Shown in pieces: positions 6,093-7,111 of a DNA stretch of 7,111 bases; position 1 is the stretch's first letter, and each line of letters opens with the position of its first letter. The translations under genes and the position numbers were made by a program. The notes below the pieces were generated by a model. It was not told where the DNA came from, searched no databases, and was given only the letters and a program-made list of their open reading frames with translations. The DNA lies in NCBI GenBank assembly GCA_946409145.1, contig CAMJVA010000084.1:1-7111 (forward strand), written 5' to 3'. The stretch is from an uncultured Enterococcus sp. Lineage in GTDB: Bacteria; Bacillota; Bacilli; Lactobacillales; Enterococcaceae.

Positions 6093-6121
6093 TTTACAAA
6101 GTATCTGAAAATTCATATAAT
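6093..6121 (+). promoter_or_regulatory. Sigma-A promoter of the TSUP permease gene
   Basis: TTTACA (6093-6098, five of six) and a perfect TATAAT (6116-6121) are separated by exactly 17 bases, making this the best promoter in the window. Transcription would start near 6128, followed by AAAGAAGGT (6144-6152) and ATG 6158. Confidence 0.8.
6099..6113. promoter_or_regulatory. Candidate CodY box inside the permease promoter
   Basis: AAGTATCTGAAAATT matches the CodY consensus AATTTTCWGAAAATT at 13 of 15 positions, including the whole right half. It fills the spacer between the -35 and -10 hexamers, where bound CodY would block RNA polymerase. CodY represses genes for amino-acid and peptide supply when branched-chain amino acids and GTP are plentiful. 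Assignment is by motif only. Confidence 0.55.
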
Positions 6122-6157
6122 AAAAAAGATTTTTTGAAAATTGAAAGAAGGTAAAAA

Positions 6158-7021
6158 ATGGCCCTTATTATTTTAAGTATTTTAGGCATTTTGTGTCTTT
6201 ATTTTGTAGTGATCCTTTACCAAACGATTGGGGTTCATTTTAAAGAAGGAAAAAAAGAAGTATTAGGTTTTTTAATTGGTTTAGTTTCTGATTTTTTTGA
6301 TACTTTAGGTATTGGCAGTTTTATGATTAGTACCGCCGCTTTTAATGGAACTAAATTCTTAGAAAATCCTCGTTACTTACCAGGAACACTTTTAGTGATG
6401 CACGCTTTGCCTACTTTAGTAGAAGCGTTGTTTTTTATTACTATGGTCAAAGTAGAAAGTCTGACGTTGATTTTATTAGTAGTGGCGGCAGTTTTAGGTT
6501 CTTTAATTGGCAGTCGCGTCACGGTGAAATTAGATAAGAAAAAAATTCAAATTATCGCTGGAATTGCTATGTTAGTAACGGGCTTTTTAATGATTGCTAA
6601 AAATCTAGGTTGGTTAGATGCTTTAGGACAAGAAAATACAGCCATGGGGTTACACGGTTTAAAACTAGTTATTGGCACAGTGGGAAATTTTATTTTAGGA
6701 ATTTTAATGAGTTGTGGTATTGGTCTTTACGCTCCTTGTATGGTAATGGTGTATTTATTAGGCCTTAATCCTCTAGCAGCTTTTCCCATAATGATGACCT
6801 CTTGTGCAGCGTTAATGCCTACTAGTGGTGTTACTTTTATTCGAAAAGGACTCTTTCAAAAAGATTATTTATGGGCAATGATCTTTGGAGGAATTATTGG
6901 GGTCTTAATTGCCGGCTTTTTTGTTAAAAGTTTATCTCTAACGGCTCTTTCTTGGCTGGTTGTGTTTATTGGCTTTTTAACGGCTTATTCCCTTTTTGCC
7001 AGTGCACTAAAAAAAGATTAA
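6158..7021 (+). CDS. TSUP-family (TauE/SafE-like) membrane permease
   Basis: Integral membrane protein of 287 residues with about eight hydrophobic segments in two similar halves, the usual build of the TauE/SafE/TSUP family. The first half carries GFLIGLVSDFFDTLGIGSF (37-55), and the second repeats the pattern with GNFILGILMSCGIGLYAPC (176-194); both end in the GIGs/GIGL turn after a membrane-embedded segment. The family moves small, often sulfur-containing anions such as sulfite, sulfoacetate or thiosulfate, but many members are uncharacterised and the substrate here is unknown. The gene has its own strong promoter, good spacing from AAAGAAGGT to ATG and its own terminator, so it is a single-gene transcript. 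A CodY-like box in the promoter hints at repression in amino-acid-rich conditions. It is divergent from the 94-residue membrane protein gene. Confidence 0.85.
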   Translation: MALIILSILGILCLYFVVILYQTIGVHFKEGKKEVLGFLIGLVSDFFDTLGIGSFMISTAAFNGTKFLENPRYLPGTLLVMHALPTLVEALFFITMVKVESLTLILLVVAAVLGSLIGSRVTVKLDKKKIQIIAGIAMLVTGFLMIAKNLGWLDALGQENTAMGLHGLKLVIGTVGNFILGILMSCGIGLYAPCMVMVYLLGLNPLAAFPIMMTSCAALMPTSGVTFIRKGLFQKDYLWAMIFGGIIGVLIAGFFVKSLSLTALSWLVVFIGFLTAYSLFASALKKD

Positions 7022-7064
7022 AAAATACTCTAGAAGAAAAATTTTTCTTCTAGAGTATTTTTTT
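7021..7064. terminator. Perfectly symmetrical bidirectional terminator
   Basis: 7021-7041 and 7042-7062 are perfect reverse complements, with CTCTAGAAG/CTTCTAGAG as the GC-containing core. The innermost A and T bases form the loop, and seven T end the structure (7058-7064). A-runs and T-runs flank both sides, so it can stop transcription from either direction. It starts on the last base of the permease stop codon and ends within the stop codon of the probable minus-strand gene to the right. Confidence 0.92.
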
Positions 7065-7111
7065 ATAAACTTAAAAGCTGTTCTTTAATCTCGGTTAACA
7101 AATCCTTGGCA
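7063..7111 (-). CDS. Probable 3' end of a minus-strand gene, cut by the window edge
   Basis: On the minus strand a frame enters from the right edge and ends at TAA (7063-7065), giving the C-terminal residues AKDLLTEIKEQLLSL. The composition (amphipathic, Lys/Glu/Leu-rich) and codon use look like a normal protein end, and the stop abuts a bidirectional terminator as expected for a convergent neighbour. Only 15 full codons are visible, so no family can be assigned and the call rests mainly on context. Confidence 0.5.
   Translation of the reverse strand, partial: AKDLLTEIKEQLLSL

Noticed and set aside
1..7111. Mobile elements, CRISPR arrays, tRNA/rRNA genes, phage or toxin-antitoxin genes
   Set aside because: No transposase, integrase, regularly spaced repeats, tRNA cloverleaf or rRNA-like sequence was seen. 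All sizeable frames are explained by housekeeping or membrane-protein genes.

Overview
The window is AT-rich DNA with short intergenic gaps, clear AAGGAG-type ribosome binding sites and many hairpin-plus-T-run terminators. It reads as chromosomal DNA of a low-GC Gram-positive bacterium. The gene set (a YtgP/MurJ-type flippase followed by rsuA, a stand-alone NAD(P)H-hydrate dehydratase, the dipeptidase PepV and a possible CodY box) fits Lactobacillales, most likely Enterococcus or a close relative. The species assignment is inference from gene content and style, not from a marker gene.

Layout. 1-109 holds a good sigma-A promoter for the lipid flippase gene (110-1747, +). A strong hairpin terminator (1767-1814) ends just before the ribosome binding site of rsuA (1832-2542, +). 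rsuA converges on nnrD (2539-3381, -), and the two stop codons interlock in one TTAA. nnrD and pepV (3502-4911, +) are divergent across 120 bp. pepV ends in a long hairpin (4942-5003), after which a sugar O-acetyltransferase starts with TTG (5036-5680, +). A bidirectional terminator (5654-5701) separates it from a convergent gene for a 94-residue, three-helix membrane protein of unknown function (5727-6011, -). That gene is divergent from a TSUP-family (TauE/SafE-like) membrane permease (6158-7021, +) across 146 bp carrying two promoters, a near-consensus CodY box and an inverted repeat. A symmetrical terminator (7021-7064) follows, and the last 49 bases look like the 3' end of another minus-strand gene.

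How the genes work together. Most are housekeeping: envelope precursor export, 16S rRNA modification, repair of damaged NAD(P)H, dipeptide hydrolysis and sugar acetylation. They do not form one pathway. No mobile element, CRISPR array, tRNA, rRNA or toxin-antitoxin module was seen, and no gap without a gene exceeds 150 bases. I found no convincing new multi-gene system. The points worth a second look are regulatory: a CodY-like site inside the TSUP promoter, a convergent rsuA/nnrD pair whose nearest visible terminators lie at the far ends of the opposite gene, and two genes that start directly behind terminator hairpins.
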